DNA from: DASVRZ01 sp038230215
GTDB taxonomy: Bacteria > Verrucomicrobiota > Verrucomicrobiia > Chthoniobacterales > DASVRZ01
DNA: 64,000 nt
Direction: 5' to 3'
Assembly (NCBI GenBank): GCA_038230215.1
Contig: JBBRNR010000001.1
Location: 372,001 to 436,000 of the forward strand
The notes under the pieces are model-generated. The model had not been told where the DNA came from and did not search any database. It saw only the letters and a list, made by a program, of their open reading frames with translations. Made by a program: the position numbers and the translations under genes. Below, in pieces: positions 22,667-31,983 of this stretch (positions are counted from its first letter, which is position 1; each line of letters begins with the position of its first letter).

Positions 22667-24597
22667 ATCTCGGCGCGACGCTGGCGACGGTGTTTGGTCA
22701 TGGGGAGTTTCGCCCGGGACAACGTCAGGTGGTGGAGGTTTTGCTGGAAGGGCGTTCGGCGCTGGCGATTTTTCCGACGGGCGGCGGGAAGTCGCTTTGC
22801 TATCAGTTGCCGGCGCTTTTGTTAGAGGGACTAACCCTGGTCATCTCGCCGCTAATCGCGCTGATGAAGGATCAGGTGGACGCGTTGTTAGTCCGCGGCG
22901 TCGCGGCGGCCCGGCTGGATTCGACTTTGAGTGCGATGGAACTCGCCTCTGTCTATCGGCAGTTGGAGGAGTGCTCGCTCCAGCTGCTTTACGTCGCGCC
23001 GGAACGGCTGGCGAATGAAAAATTTGTGGAGCGTATGAGGGGTGTTAGCATTTCGTTAGTTGCCATCGACGAGGCGCATTGCATTTCCGAATGGGGGCAC
23101 AATTTTCGTCCCGATTATTTGCGCCTGGCGAAGATTGTTAGGAAATGGCGCATCCCGCGAGTGCTGGCGCTCACGGCTACAGCGACGCCGGAGGTGGCGC
23201 GGGATATTGCCCGGGAGTTTCGCATCGCTAGGGAAGATCGAGTGGTGACGTCGTTTCACCGGACCAACCTTTTTCTAGCTATAACGCCCGTGGAGGCGAA
23301 GGAGCGTGTGGCGATGTTAGTCGACAAGCTAACATCAACGCGTCCGTTTCCGGCGATTGTCTATGTCACCTTGCAGGAGACGAGCGAGACGGTGGCGGCT
23401 CATCTACAACGGGCCGGACTGCGGGCACGGGCCTATCACGCCGGCCTGGCGGACGATGTTAGGAGCGAGGTGCAGCAGGCGTTCATGCTAGGCGCGATCG
23501 AGATAATCGTGGCCACGATTGCCTTCGGCATGGGCGTGGACAAGGCGAATGTGAGATCGGTCTTTCATTTTAACCTGCCGAAGACGCTGGAGAATTATCA
23601 GCAGGAAATCGGGCGGGCCGGGCGCGACGGACTTCCATCGCACTGTGAGATGCTGGCCTGCGGCGACGACGTGCGCGTACTGGAAAATTTCATTCTCGGA
23701 GACACGCCGACGCGCCATGCGTTGTTAGAACTAACCGGTCATTTTCTGCGTCAGGGCCAGGAGTTTTCCATCAGCCGCTACGATTTGTCGCGCAGTCACG
23801 ATGTGAAAACGATCGTGCTAGAAACGGCACTGATTTACCTGGAGAAAGCGAAGATTCTGGAACCTGCGGGCGCGTTCTATACGAAGTTCGACATCACGTT
23901 TACGCACGGTGAAAATCGCGCTCTCACCGGACACAGCGCCGGGCGTCAGCGGTTTCTGCAAAAGTTGTTAGCATGCGGAACGAAGCGCGGTGAGTGGGCC
24001 CGAAAACTTACCATCACCATAGAGGAAGCGATTGAGGTGCTGGACGAATCGCGCGAGAAGATTTTGAAAAATTTGAAGCTGCTCGAAGAGGCGGGTGACA
24101 TTGTCTTGGTGCCGAAAGGGATTCGTCATCGCTATCGCTTGTTAGGAGGAGCTGCGGAGCACACTCCGGCATCGCTGGCAGACTGGTTGCACGGGTTGTT
24201 TGCCGAGCGCGAGGCGGCAGACCTGACGCGATTGAAGTCGATTGTTAGTCTCGCGGAGACGGCGCAATGCCTGACGGCCCGGCTGCTGCAACATTTTGGG
24301 GAGAAGATTCCGCCCTGCGGTCACTGTGCGAATTGCCGCTCTCCCAAGCCTCGGAAAAAGCTGCCACAGTCGCGTCTAACTCCGATCAGTCTGGAACAAA
24401 TCGGGGTTTTGCGGGCGTTGATTGAGGAGAAACAGCCAGCGTTGCGCAGCAGTCGTCAACTGGCGAAGTTTCTCTGTGGATTGCAAAGCCCCGCGTTGCA
24501 GCGCGACCGACTGACGCGGCACGACTTTTTTGGAATGCTGGCTCATCTGCCATTTTCCGATGTCCTAACACAGACGGAAAGCATGCTGATCGAGTAG
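22654..24597 (+). CDS. recQ: RecQ family ATP-dependent DNA helicase
   Basis: A 647-residue 3'-5' DNA helicase. Walker A is FPTGGGKSLCYQ (K46) and motif II is DEAHCISEWGHNFRP near residue 138; motif VI is QEIGRAGRDG. The zinc-binding and winged-helix region follows, with the cysteines of CGHCANC near residue 555. The C-terminal region of about 80 residues does not look like a canonical HRDC domain. The GTG at 22654, preceded by gaaggt, is the best start because it places GEFRPGQ at the normal distance from the N-terminus; it lies within the end of vapC. I count 16 GTTAG/CTAAC pentamers in this gene, several times the random expectation. Confidence 0.92.
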   Translation: MGKLDLGATLATVFGHGEFRPGQRQVVEVLLEGRSALAIFPTGGGKSLCYQLPALLLEGLTLVISPLIALMKDQVDALLVRGVAAARLDSTLSAMELASVYRQLEECSLQLLYVAPERLANEKFVERMRGVSISLVAIDEAHCISEWGHNFRPDYLRLAKIVRKWRIPRVLALTATATPEVARDIAREFRIAREDRVVTSFHRTNLFLAITPVEAKERVAMLVDKLTSTRPFPAIVYVTLQETSETVAAHLQRAGLRARAYHAGLADDVRSEVQQAFMLGAIEIIVATIAFGMGVDKANVRSVFHFNLPKTLENYQQEIGRAGRDGLPSHCEMLACGDDVRVLENFILGDTPTRHALLELTGHFLRQGQEFSISRYDLSRSHDVKTIVLETALIYLEKAKILEPAGAFYTKFDITFTHGENRALTGHSAGRQRFLQKLLACGTKRGEWARKLTITIEEAIEVLDESREKILKNLKLLEEAGDIVLVPKGIRHRYRLLGGAAEHTPASLADWLHGLFAEREAADLTRLKSIVSLAETAQCLTARLLQHFGEKIPPCGHCANCRSPKPRKKLPQSRLTPISLEQIGVLRALIEEKQPALRSSRQLAKFLCGLQSPALQRDRLTRHDFFGMLAHLPFSDVLTQTESMLIE

Positions 24598-24648
24598 CGG
24601 TGTGGACGCCGCTGGAGTGGTCCCCATGTGGGGTGGCGTAGCCTTGTG

Positions 24649-24674
24649 AAAGCAAAAAATAGACGTTTGCTTTT
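24649..24674 (+). terminator. Possible terminator after recQ
   Basis: Arms aaagcaaa (24649-24656) and tttgcttt (24666-24673) form an 8-bp stem, followed by one more T and ctg. The stem is AT-rich and the T-run is short, so this is a weak candidate. It lies between recQ and the start of the polysaccharide locus. Confidence 0.3.
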
Positions 24675-24701
24675 CTGAACGGTGGGATATTGATCTGACC
24701 C

Positions 24702-25814
24702 ATGAGACGATTTCTAATTGTGGGTGCCGGATTCTCAGGCGCAGTGCTGGCGCGCGAACTGGCGGAGGCGGGCCTGCATTCTCTCGTGATCGATTCGCGA
24801 AACCATATTGCCGGCAACTGCCACACAGAGCGCAGCACCGAGACGGGCGTGATGATTCACCAGTATGGACCTCACATTTTCAACACGAGCAACGTCGAGG
24901 TCTGGAATTACGTGCGGAAGTATGGCGAGTTTGTGCCTTACATCAACCGGGTAAAGGCCTCGATCGAACGCGGAGTGTTCTCGATGCCGATCAATCTGCA
25001 CACGATTAACCAGTTTTTCGGCAAACGCTTCGGTCCAGCCGAGGCTCGGGCCTTTGTCCAAAGTCTGGGCGATCAGTCCATCGGCGAGCCCGCCAATTTC
25101 GAGGAGCAGGCCCTCAAGTTTCTCGGTCACGATCTCTATGAGGCCTTCTTCTATGGCTACACCAAAAAGCAATGGGGCTGCGAGCCACGGGAATTGCCAG
25201 CGTCCATCCTGAAACGGCTGCCCGTGCGCTTCAATTACGACGACAACTATTACAACACGCAGTTTCAGGGCATCCCCCGCGATGGCTACACGGAGATTGT
25301 GCGGAGCATTCTGGATCATCCGCATATTGAAATAAAACTCGGCACGTCCTACGACGCGGCTATGGCGGCGGAATTTGAGCATGTCTTTTACACCGGGCCC
25401 ATCGACGCCTTTTACAACCATGTCCACGGACGCCTCACCTACCGCACCGTTTTCTGGAAACACGACACACACACAGGCGACTTCCAAGGGAATGCGGTGA
25501 TCAATTATCCCAGTCAAGACGTCGCGCACACGAGGATTCACGAGCACAAACATTTCACGCCCTGGGAGGCACACGAGAAGACGGATGTTTTCACCGAATA
25601 CAGTAAGGAAACCAGTCCCGACGACGTGCCGTATTACCCCAAACGTCTGCAATCCGACCTCGAAAAACTGGAAGCCTACCAGTCGCTCGCTCGTCAGGAA
25701 GCGACCGTGAGCTTCCTGGGCCGCCTCGCTACCTACCGCTATATGGACATGCACCACGTTATCGGCGAAGCCTTGGAATTCTCGGCCGCATGGCTCAAGG
25801 CGCGGAATCCGTAA
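24702..25814 (+). CDS. glf: UDP-galactopyranose mutase
   Basis: A 370-residue flavoprotein that interconverts UDP-galactopyranose and UDP-galactofuranose. An N-terminal dinucleotide-binding fold (GAGFSGAVLARELAEAG, about 8-24) is followed by GPHIFNTSNVEVWNYV, YGYTKKQWGCEP and the late RLATYRYMDMHHVIGEAL, which contain the conserved FAD- and substrate-binding residues of the family. The length is standard. It is the first gene of the polysaccharide locus, so the polymer or a linked glycan probably contains galactofuranose (inference). A long antisense reading frame covers the gene but has no homology character. Confidence 0.96.
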   Translation: MRRFLIVGAGFSGAVLARELAEAGLHSLVIDSRNHIAGNCHTERSTETGVMIHQYGPHIFNTSNVEVWNYVRKYGEFVPYINRVKASIERGVFSMPINLHTINQFFGKRFGPAEARAFVQSLGDQSIGEPANFEEQALKFLGHDLYEAFFYGYTKKQWGCEPRELPASILKRLPVRFNYDDNYYNTQFQGIPRDGYTEIVRSILDHPHIEIKLGTSYDAAMAAEFEHVFYTGPIDAFYNHVHGRLTYRTVFWKHDTHTGDFQGNAVINYPSQDVAHTRIHEHKHFTPWEAHEKTDVFTEYSKETSPDDVPYYPKRLQSDLEKLEAYQSLARQEATVSFLGRLATYRYMDMHHVIGEALEFSAAWLKARNP

Positions 25815-25890
25815 TAGCACATAGACACCCAAGTGAGTCGGCCATTTTTGCGCGTAGAGCCAGAATGCGATGCATTACATTTGAATACTC

Positions 25891-26418
25891 ATGCCCACCT
25901 CTGAAGAACTTCTCTGGTACTGCGTCTCCACTCGTCCCAAGCAGGAAAATAAAGTGGCCCTCCTCCTACGCAAAGAAATGGAACTGGAGGTCTTTGCGCC
26001 CAGTCTGCGTTTTCGCCGGGCGCGCAAGGATGTGCCGATCTGGGTTACAGAAGCCCTTTTCCCGGGTTATGTTTTTGTTCGCTGCGTCTATGCCAGGCAC
26101 CACCGTCAGATTCAAGCCACGTCCGGGGTCGCCAGCATTGTTAAATTTGGCGACCAGATTAAACCACTTTCGGATGTTCTAATTGCGGAAATTCGTGCCC
26201 TCATCACAGACAAGGAAACCATTGAAGTCCGGCAGGAACCTACGGCAGGCCAGGAAATCGTAATCGCGTCTGGGCCCTACGCGGGCATGCGTGCCTTGAT
26301 CACGCGCCTCATTCCCGCGCAAAAAAGGATTGCCATTCTTTTTGAAATTCTTGGACAAATGCGTGAGATCGAAATCGAGGCGGAACGGCTTCTACCCTCA
26401 AACCCAAGGCTCATCTAA
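25891..26418 (+). CDS. NusG/RfaH-like transcription antiterminator
   Basis: A 175-residue protein. The N-terminal NGN domain shows WYCVSTRPKQENKVALLL and EALFPGYVFVRC, the hallmark F-P-G-Y-x-F-V. A KOW domain follows with AGQEIVIASGPYAGMRALI. Specialised NusG paralogues such as RfaH, UpxY and LoaP travel with RNA polymerase through long polysaccharide operons and suppress termination. Its place near the head of a 35-kb polysaccharide locus fits this role. No ops-like element was identified. The main cellular NusG would be encoded elsewhere. Confidence 0.92.
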   Translation: MPTSEELLWYCVSTRPKQENKVALLLRKEMELEVFAPSLRFRRARKDVPIWVTEALFPGYVFVRCVYARHHRQIQATSGVASIVKFGDQIKPLSDVLIAEIRALITDKETIEVRQEPTAGQEIVIASGPYAGMRALITRLIPAQKRIAILFEILGQMREIEIEAERLLPSNPRLI

Positions 26419-26431
26419 GGATGGATTCCGG

Positions 26432-26473
26432 GACTAAACAACCGGCAACACTGAAATTACCGGTTATTTAGTC
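26432..26473. terminator. Hairpin between convergent nusG-like and exosortase genes
   Basis: Arms gactaaacaaccgg (26432-26445) and ccggttatttagtc (26460-26473) match in 13 of 14 positions around a 14-base loop. The hairpin lies 14 bp after the antiterminator stop and contains the exosortase stop codon, so it could end transcription from both sides. There is no long T-run. Confidence 0.5.
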
Positions 26474-28191
26474 TGCACCAAGGCTCCTAAAGCCCGTGAG
26501 AACGCTGCCTCGGCGGCATCCCCTGGCAACTCCCGATCCGTGGTGATGACGATTTCCATCACCTGTTGACCCAGATCACGCCGAGCTTCGCGCACCATCC
26601 GAATGCGATCGAAGATATTCCAATCGCCTAACGAGCTTCCGGCCACTTCGTTATTAGCCGCTAATGGATTTTCGCGGGCCGAAACCTTGTCCGCCTGCAG
26701 GCAGAAGAATGCGTGTGCGTATCTCGCGGCCTTGCCTTGGGAACGGATGAATCCGAAATGCCTAAACGGCAGCTTCAAGCCGGGCGCGGCCTCGTAAAAC
26801 TTCACACCACGATCCTCCGTTTGGCGCCAACCGGTATTGGGAAAGCAGACATCAGGACGATGGGCGCGTGCGCGCAAAACACTGGATTGACCCGGCTCCC
26901 AACGAAAGAAATACATCAGCCATCCTTGGTCCATGTCGAGCTGCGGCCCCGAAAGCAAACTCTCCGACGGCTGTGACTTGGTCACCCGCCATATCGCACC
27001 CCCGCCTTTGTCATAACGCAACGTGCTCCGAGTCTGTTCATCGATCTTCACCCTGGTATAACCGAGCGTTTTCTCCGGCCATTGCGCTGACCACTGCGTT
27101 TTGCTAACCAAACCCGTCTCATGGAGGCGATACCATCCCTCCACGCCCATCTCCACCGCCACCAGCCAGCACAAGGCCATCGCCAGAATTTTCCCCAGAA
27201 AACGGTCACTAACATTCGCCGCAGTTCGCACCGGGGCCGACTTTGTGAAAGAAGCGCCGCGTCGTTGATCGCGAAAAATATTCGCCAGGGCAAAAGTTCC
27301 GACCATGACTACTGCCAGTACAGCGAGTCCTGCCGCGTCGTGGACATGATCCACCGCCTCGATGCTTTTGGTGGCAGCTGTCCAGACCAGAAACCCTCCC
27401 CTCAGCACATTGGCCACGAATGCCAGGGCGATGACGGCAAACAGCAGACCGATCCGCCTCCGCCAGTTCAGCCGATGCAGCTCGCCGAAGAGTAACCCCG
27501 CCATGATGGATGTCTGTAAGGATCGCACGCCGCTACATGCCTCATTAACCCCAACCAACCCAGTTCGGAGACGAATCACACTCCCCTCCAGTTGGGCTGG
27601 AATGCCGATCAGATTCATCAGTTCCGTATTGATGATCGCCACCGCACGTTGCAGTCCTTGAATAATCGGCACCTCGATGGGCGTGATCCAGGGGACAGCC
27701 ACCAAAATGAACGCCACAGGGAATCCAAAATACCTCACCCATTTCCAGCCACCTGCCAGCCAGAGGACACAGAGGCTCAGGCTCAAGGCTAAAATAGCAT
27801 GCACCCATTGCAACGGTCGCCATTCCGGATTCGCCACTTCAAACAGACGAATGGGAACCCAGGCCATTAGCAATAAAAGGGCAGCCGCGCAGAGCAACCA
27901 TCGCACGGCCACTAAGTTTTGGTTGCTGACATCCTCATCGGCTCGAATGGGGCGAGTGGGCCAGCGCAGCCAAAAGAGATAGATGGTGAAAAACGGCACA
28001 AACCACCCATAGCTATATTGCTCATTAACGGACCACTCGGCCCCTAATAGACGGCACAACACGCCCCAAAGTACCAAGGCTAGCAAACCCCCTAACCAAA
28101 AAATTTTCTGAGAGTTAAGACTCCCCCTTTCTACGACAAATGATGTGCAAGTTTGGGGGGAATGCAATACGTCCATCGAAAGTGGTAGCAT
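26464..28191 (-). CDS. Exosortase with C-terminal EpsI domain
   Basis: A 575-residue integral membrane cysteine protease/transpeptidase that processes PEP-CTERM proteins. About eight helices span residues 30-310. The catalytic triad expected for exosortases is visible as C219 (NEACSGVRSL), R264 (NVLRGG) and H284 (DHVHDAAG). Residues about 330-575 form an EpsI-like domain (RPDVCFPNTGW, then YEAAPGL and a C-terminal amphipathic part), a fusion known for several exosortase subtypes. Two PEP-CTERM proteins in the window are candidate substrates. The gene is read against the rest of the locus and faces a decayed acyltransferase gene. Confidence 0.93.
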   Translation of the reverse strand: MLPLSMDVLHSPQTCTSFVVERGSLNSQKIFWLGGLLALVLWGVLCRLLGAEWSVNEQYSYGWFVPFFTIYLFWLRWPTRPIRADEDVSNQNLVAVRWLLCAAALLLLMAWVPIRLFEVANPEWRPLQWVHAILALSLSLCVLWLAGGWKWVRYFGFPVAFILVAVPWITPIEVPIIQGLQRAVAIINTELMNLIGIPAQLEGSVIRLRTGLVGVNEACSGVRSLQTSIMAGLLFGELHRLNWRRRIGLLFAVIALAFVANVLRGGFLVWTAATKSIEAVDHVHDAAGLAVLAVVMVGTFALANIFRDQRRGASFTKSAPVRTAANVSDRFLGKILAMALCWLVAVEMGVEGWYRLHETGLVSKTQWSAQWPEKTLGYTRVKIDEQTRSTLRYDKGGGAIWRVTKSQPSESLLSGPQLDMDQGWLMYFFRWEPGQSSVLRARAHRPDVCFPNTGWRQTEDRGVKFYEAAPGLKLPFRHFGFIRSQGKAARYAHAFFCLQADKVSARENPLAANNEVAGSSLGDWNIFDRIRMVREARRDLGQQVMEIVITTDRELPGDAAEAAFSRALGALVQTK

Positions 28192-28303
28192 ACCGCAAAA
28201 CGGCCTTGCCTCAAGCAGCGGCCTGCCAAGTTATTTCACAAGATGATTGCAATTCCAATCTGTGAACAACACTCTTTTTTATCTCGGCCCAATCCTTTTA
28301 ATA

Positions 28304-29125
28304 ATGCAGCCCATCTCACATTCGCCTGCTCCTAAACACGAGGGGTTCTATCATCCATGGGGGCGAGGCTACATGCCCTCATTGGATGGCTGGCGGGCTC
28401 TAAGTATCGTTCTGGTGATGGGAGCACATTCCAAGATGACATCTGGATTTCCAAAACAATGGGATGTCGTTGGGATGGATGTTCGACGGTGATTGGGGGG
28501 TTCGTTGCTTCTTTATCATCAGCGGGTTTCACCACGCTCATGTTAAGAGAGTCCGATGAAAGTGATGTCTTGGATCTTAAAGGATTTTATCTTCGCAGGT
28601 CTGTTCGCATTCTCCCGGTCTATTTCGGCTTTTTAACTCTTGTGGCCTTATTGCAGGTCCTAACCAAATTTAAACAGCCTCTACTTCTTTGGGTTCATCT
28701 TTTAACCTTCACCACCAATTTTACCTTTGTGAGAAATTGGCTGACTGGCCACACATGGAGCTTGTCGTGTGAAGAGCAATTTTATCTGCTGTGGCCTACT
28801 TTTTCTGTGTTTCTAGGACTTCCCGCGGCCTTCCTAGGTCGGGAACGTGTAAAACTCACAACCGTTCAAACCGTTCCGCACTCACTGCTTTTTTAGTTGT
28901 GTGTTTATTCTGCCCGCTTTTTAGGGTAGCCACTTATTTAAAACTCCTACAGATTAACGCGTTCCATCTTTTCAAATATTTGGACAGCCTCGTAATAGGC
29001 TGCCTTTTGGTATATTTACATCCCTAGCTGGGATGTCTGCGGAATTATAGCTTCCCTGGCAGCTGCTTCGGCCTCTTATTACCTGCTTGAGCAACCACTA
29101 ATTTCATTAAGGAAACGTCTTCACA
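28304..29125 (+). pseudogene. Decayed acyltransferase family 3 gene
   Basis: Pieces of one OafA/YrhL-like membrane acyltransferase occur in all three plus frames. MPSLDGWRALSIVLVMGAHS (28372-28431) is in the first. CFFIISGF (about 28505-28528) is in the second. LMLRESDESDVLDLKGFYLR through TWSLSCEEQFYLLWP is in the third (to about 28860). Then come further hydrophobic segments and a typical end, SYYLLEQPLISLRKRL, near 29078-29125. At least three frameshifts and an internal deletion are needed. Three intact relatives occur downstream in the locus, so loss of this copy may have changed the acylation pattern. Confidence 0.85.
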
Positions 29126-29858
29126 AACGCGATTCAAATCAGCCAACGGCACGGGTTCCGCCTGATCGAAACTGCCGATAGCTTTAAATCCATGTGAAAC
29201 TAGCGGTTCTTCACTGATGTTAATGACCGTTTCATAGTGTCAGGCTTCCTCTGGCGGAGCAATCCGCCGGCAAGAAGCTATGCTTGCGGCAAGGGTACAT
29301 CCTTACTCGACCACAGTGTTTCCGGGCGACATCCGCGCCTTGTAGCTCAGCCCGGATCTCCGTTCGCTCTTGGTTTTATAACCGCGCTTGGTAGAGGGTT
29401 CAGTCTTCCCCGAGCGATGGAGAACCCTTAATCGAATTCACGACGCGCTGATAAAATACGTGGGAAGTCGCATAAAGAGTTTTCCGGATTGCCAGAGATT
29501 TGGAAAAAGTCGACTTCCTCCCCTTGGATCTCCAACAGCTGTAAATGCACTCTGCCTGAAGACTGGCCATGTCCCCTCGCCCTAGAAACTGGCCGTGAAT
29601 CGCCCAACTCCACTGATCCGACTAATGCATCAAAAAAAGCTGGCCGAGATCGAGGCTCGCCAACATCAGCTCCCATATTCATTTTGACGGTATCTCCAAA
29701 ACTCCTTTAACTGTCTTGCTAGCCCAAAGATCCATTAGGACCTTTCCTCCATCATCAGTTTTTGTTGCAAATGCCCGGAAAGACCGCGCACCAAGGGCGG
29801 CAGCATGTTTTGATAGTGACCTGAATGGATACCTTCTAAATTCCTCATCCCCATTTCA
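29126..29858. other. Non-coding or decayed stretch before the ABC transporter
   Basis: About 730 bp with no gene I can name. Short frames in both directions lack family motifs. A minus-strand frame at about 29739-29864 reads GHYQNMLPPLVRGLSGHL and ends after 40-odd residues; it is protein-like but too short to identify and may be a gene fragment. The stretch probably holds the promoter for the wzm/wzt genes, but I could not pick out convincing boxes. Confidence 0.4.
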
Positions 29859-30749
29859 ATGATCATGTCTCCTATTTCCACTCCGTCCCCTGCCGCTTCC
29901 TCGTTGATCGAGTCGGAATGGGATTTGGTAATCGAACCGGGACGTGCGGAAAAGAATTATTGGGCCGATCTCTGGCGTTATCGCGAGTTATTTTACATCC
30001 TGGCTTGGCGTGACATCTCGGTTCGCTACAAACAAACCTTCATCGGCGTGGCTTGGGCTCTTATCCAGCCGTTTCTGACCATGATCGTTATGACGATTAT
30101 TTTCAGTCGGGTCGCCGGGCTGAAAACCGAGGGCGGCGCACCCTATGCCATCATGGTCTTCGCCGCCATGCTTCCATGGAATTTCTTCAGCTCTTCACTT
30201 TCCTCCTCCAGCCAAAGCCTCATTGGAAATGCCAACCTCATTTCCAAGGTTTACTTTCCACGTCTGATTGTGCCTGCCAGCGCGGTCGTCACTTCCTTTG
30301 CCGATTTCCTGATCTCATTCGTTATCCTCATCGGCATGATGATCTGGTATGGCTTCGCCCCGAGCTGGCAAATTCTGACCCTGCCCATTTTCGTCTTTGT
30401 CGCCTTTTTGGCCGCACTTGGTCCCGGACTCTACCTCACTGCACTGAACGTCAAATATCGCGACTTCCGCTATGTGATCCCGTTTCTCGTCCAATTCGGA
30501 CTCTACGTCACCCCAGTGGGTTTCAGCAGCGCAGTCATTCGGGAGAAATTAGGTGAAAAACTCTTTCTGCTCTATTCGCTAAACCCCATGGTGGGGGTGA
30601 TCGACGGCTTTCGCTGGGCCATTCTCGGCGGCCAATCCACCATCTACTTCCCCGGCTTCTTGCTCTCCCTCCTAGTCATTGTTTTCTTTCTGGTCTTGGG
30701 CATCTGGTATTTCCGTAAAATGGAAAAATCCTTCGCTGATATTATTTGA
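29859..30749 (+). CDS. Polysaccharide ABC transporter permease (Wzm-like)
   Basis: A 296-residue ABC-2 type membrane protein. A cytosolic N-terminus with DLWRYRELFYILAWRDISVRY, the family signature, precedes six membrane helices between about residues 60 and 285. It should form the channel of an ABC exporter for O-antigen or capsular polysaccharide built on a lipid carrier. The ATPase gene follows after 3 bp. A second ATG at 29865 could also serve as start. Confidence 0.93.
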   Translation: MIMSPISTPSPAASSLIESEWDLVIEPGRAEKNYWADLWRYRELFYILAWRDISVRYKQTFIGVAWALIQPFLTMIVMTIIFSRVAGLKTEGGAPYAIMVFAAMLPWNFFSSSLSSSSQSLIGNANLISKVYFPRLIVPASAVVTSFADFLISFVILIGMMIWYGFAPSWQILTLPIFVFVAFLAALGPGLYLTALNVKYRDFRYVIPFLVQFGLYVTPVGFSSAVIREKLGEKLFLLYSLNPMVGVIDGFRWAILGGQSTIYFPGFLLSLLVIVFFLVLGIWYFRKMEKSFADII

Positions 30750-30752
30750 GCC

Positions 30753-31982
30753 ATGTCAGACGTTGTTATATCAGTCGAAAATCTGGGCAAACGCTACGAG
30801 CTGGGCAGCGGAGGTTCCGGCGAACGCTATACAGCCCTTCGCGATGTCATCGCGAACAAGGTGCGTTCTCTATTCCGCAATCCACAATCCGCAATCCGCA
30901 ATGCCTCGGAAGCACCTGCTTCCGACTTCTGGGCTTTGAAAGATGTTTCCTTCGACATCAAGCAAGGCGAGGTCGTCGGGATTATCGGTCGCAACGGCGC
31001 TGGCAAATCGACCTTATTGAAAATCCTTAGTCGCATTACCGATCCCACCGAAGGCCGGATCAAGATCAGGGGGCGCATCGCCAGTCTGCTGGAGGTGGGA
31101 ACCGGTTTTCATCCGGAACTTACCGGTCGCGAAAATATTTATCTGAACGGAGCCATCCTCGGAATGACCCGGGCCGAGATTAGAGCCAAGTTTGATGAGA
31201 TTGTGAGTTTTGCCGAGGTGGAAAAGTTTTTGGATACTCCGGTGAAACGTTATTCTTCCGGAATGTATGTGCGTCTGGCTTTTGCGGTCGCGGCGCATCT
31301 GGAACCAGAGATCCTCATCATCGACGAGGTGCTGGCTGTCGGCGACGCTGAGTTCCAGAAAAAGTGCCTTGGAAAGATGCAGGATGTGGCGAAAGGGGGA
31401 AGAACCGTGTTGTTTGTCAGCCATAATTTGGGCGCTTTACGCGAACTATGTTTATCGGGCATTTTACTAAGTAACGGAGCGGTCGTTGGTAGTGGACTGA
31501 TCGGTGAAGCCCTCGCGTTATATAATTCGATGACGGTCGGAAATCGAGAAGTTCGCGCCTTAAAGAATGATAGCCCGACAATAATAGAAGTAATTGTAGA
31601 CGATTTACAACTAGCCGCAGGTAATCTTCATGTTTCAATTGAATACAAGTCTCCATGGCCGCTCAATTCCACGAAAGTGGGGGTTGTAGTTTACAACTCC
31701 AATGGAGCCCCGGTATTCGGCATAAACACGGAGATGGATTCCGAGTTTGATCCACCCACCGCACCTTCCGGCTTTGCATCGGTACGCATTGTAGATCCTC
31801 CCTTGCACACAGGTCTATATTCACTATCAGTATGGCTCGGAGATCGGGGGCAAAATTACGATGTAGCGAAAGATGCCGCACGTTTTGAGTTCTTGGCACC
31901 ATCGTCACTACCGGCTGGCATTTCGACTTCAGTTGTTGGCGACACGAGAGTGATTGGCAAATGGTCCTATCGACCGAATTGA
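30753..31982 (+). CDS. Polysaccharide ABC transporter ATPase (Wzt-like)
   Basis: A 409-residue ATPase. Walker A is GRNGAGKST (79-87), the signature is RYSSGMYVRL (166-174) and Walker B is ILIIDEVLAVGD (187-198). The C-terminal domain (about 265-409) is the beta-sandwich that binds the finished glycan in Wzt proteins (LHVSIEYKSPWPLN, VRIVDPPLHTGLYSLSVWLGD). Residues about 41-51, NPQSAIRNASE, are encoded by a caatccgcaatccgca repeat and lie in the loop before the Walker A strand, where Wzt proteins vary. The following acyltransferase gene starts 2 bp after the stop. Confidence 0.94.
   Translation: MSDVVISVENLGKRYELGSGGSGERYTALRDVIANKVRSLFRNPQSAIRNASEAPASDFWALKDVSFDIKQGEVVGIIGRNGAGKSTLLKILSRITDPTEGRIKIRGRIASLLEVGTGFHPELTGRENIYLNGAILGMTRAEIRAKFDEIVSFAEVEKFLDTPVKRYSSGMYVRLAFAVAAHLEPEILIIDEVLAVGDAEFQKKCLGKMQDVAKGGRTVLFVSHNLGALRELCLSGILLSNGAVVGSGLIGEALALYNSMTVGNREVRALKNDSPTIIEVIVDDLQLAAGNLHVSIEYKSPWPLNSTKVGVVVYNSNGAPVFGINTEMDSEFDPPTAPSGFASVRIVDPPLHTGLYSLSVWLGDRGQNYDVAKDAARFEFLAPSSLPAGISTSVVGDTRVIGKWSYRPN
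30873..30903. repeat. caatccgcaatccgca repeat inside wzt
   Basis: A short tandem repeat of the unit atccgca/atccaca (30873-30903) translates in frame to NPQSAIRN. A related sequence, attcggaattcacaatctgc, appears inside the glycosyltransferase gene at 40330-40375. Both look like small dispersed repeats tolerated in surface loops. Confidence 0.55.
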
Positions 31983-31983
31983 T

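Noticed and set aside
21314..24597. Integron integrase near the cassette array
   Set aside because: No protein in this stretch has the tyrosine-recombinase R..H-x-x-R..Y pattern; the genes are a hypothetical protein, VapBC and RecQ.
24735..25832. 365-residue minus-strand frame opposite glf
   Set aside because: It is antisense to a well-supported UDP-galactopyranose mutase and has no family motif; it stays open because of codon bias.
29330..29370. Possible tRNA (a gtagctcagcc stretch)
   Set aside because: The D-arm-like bases are there, but no T-arm, anticodon arm or acceptor stem can be folded around them.
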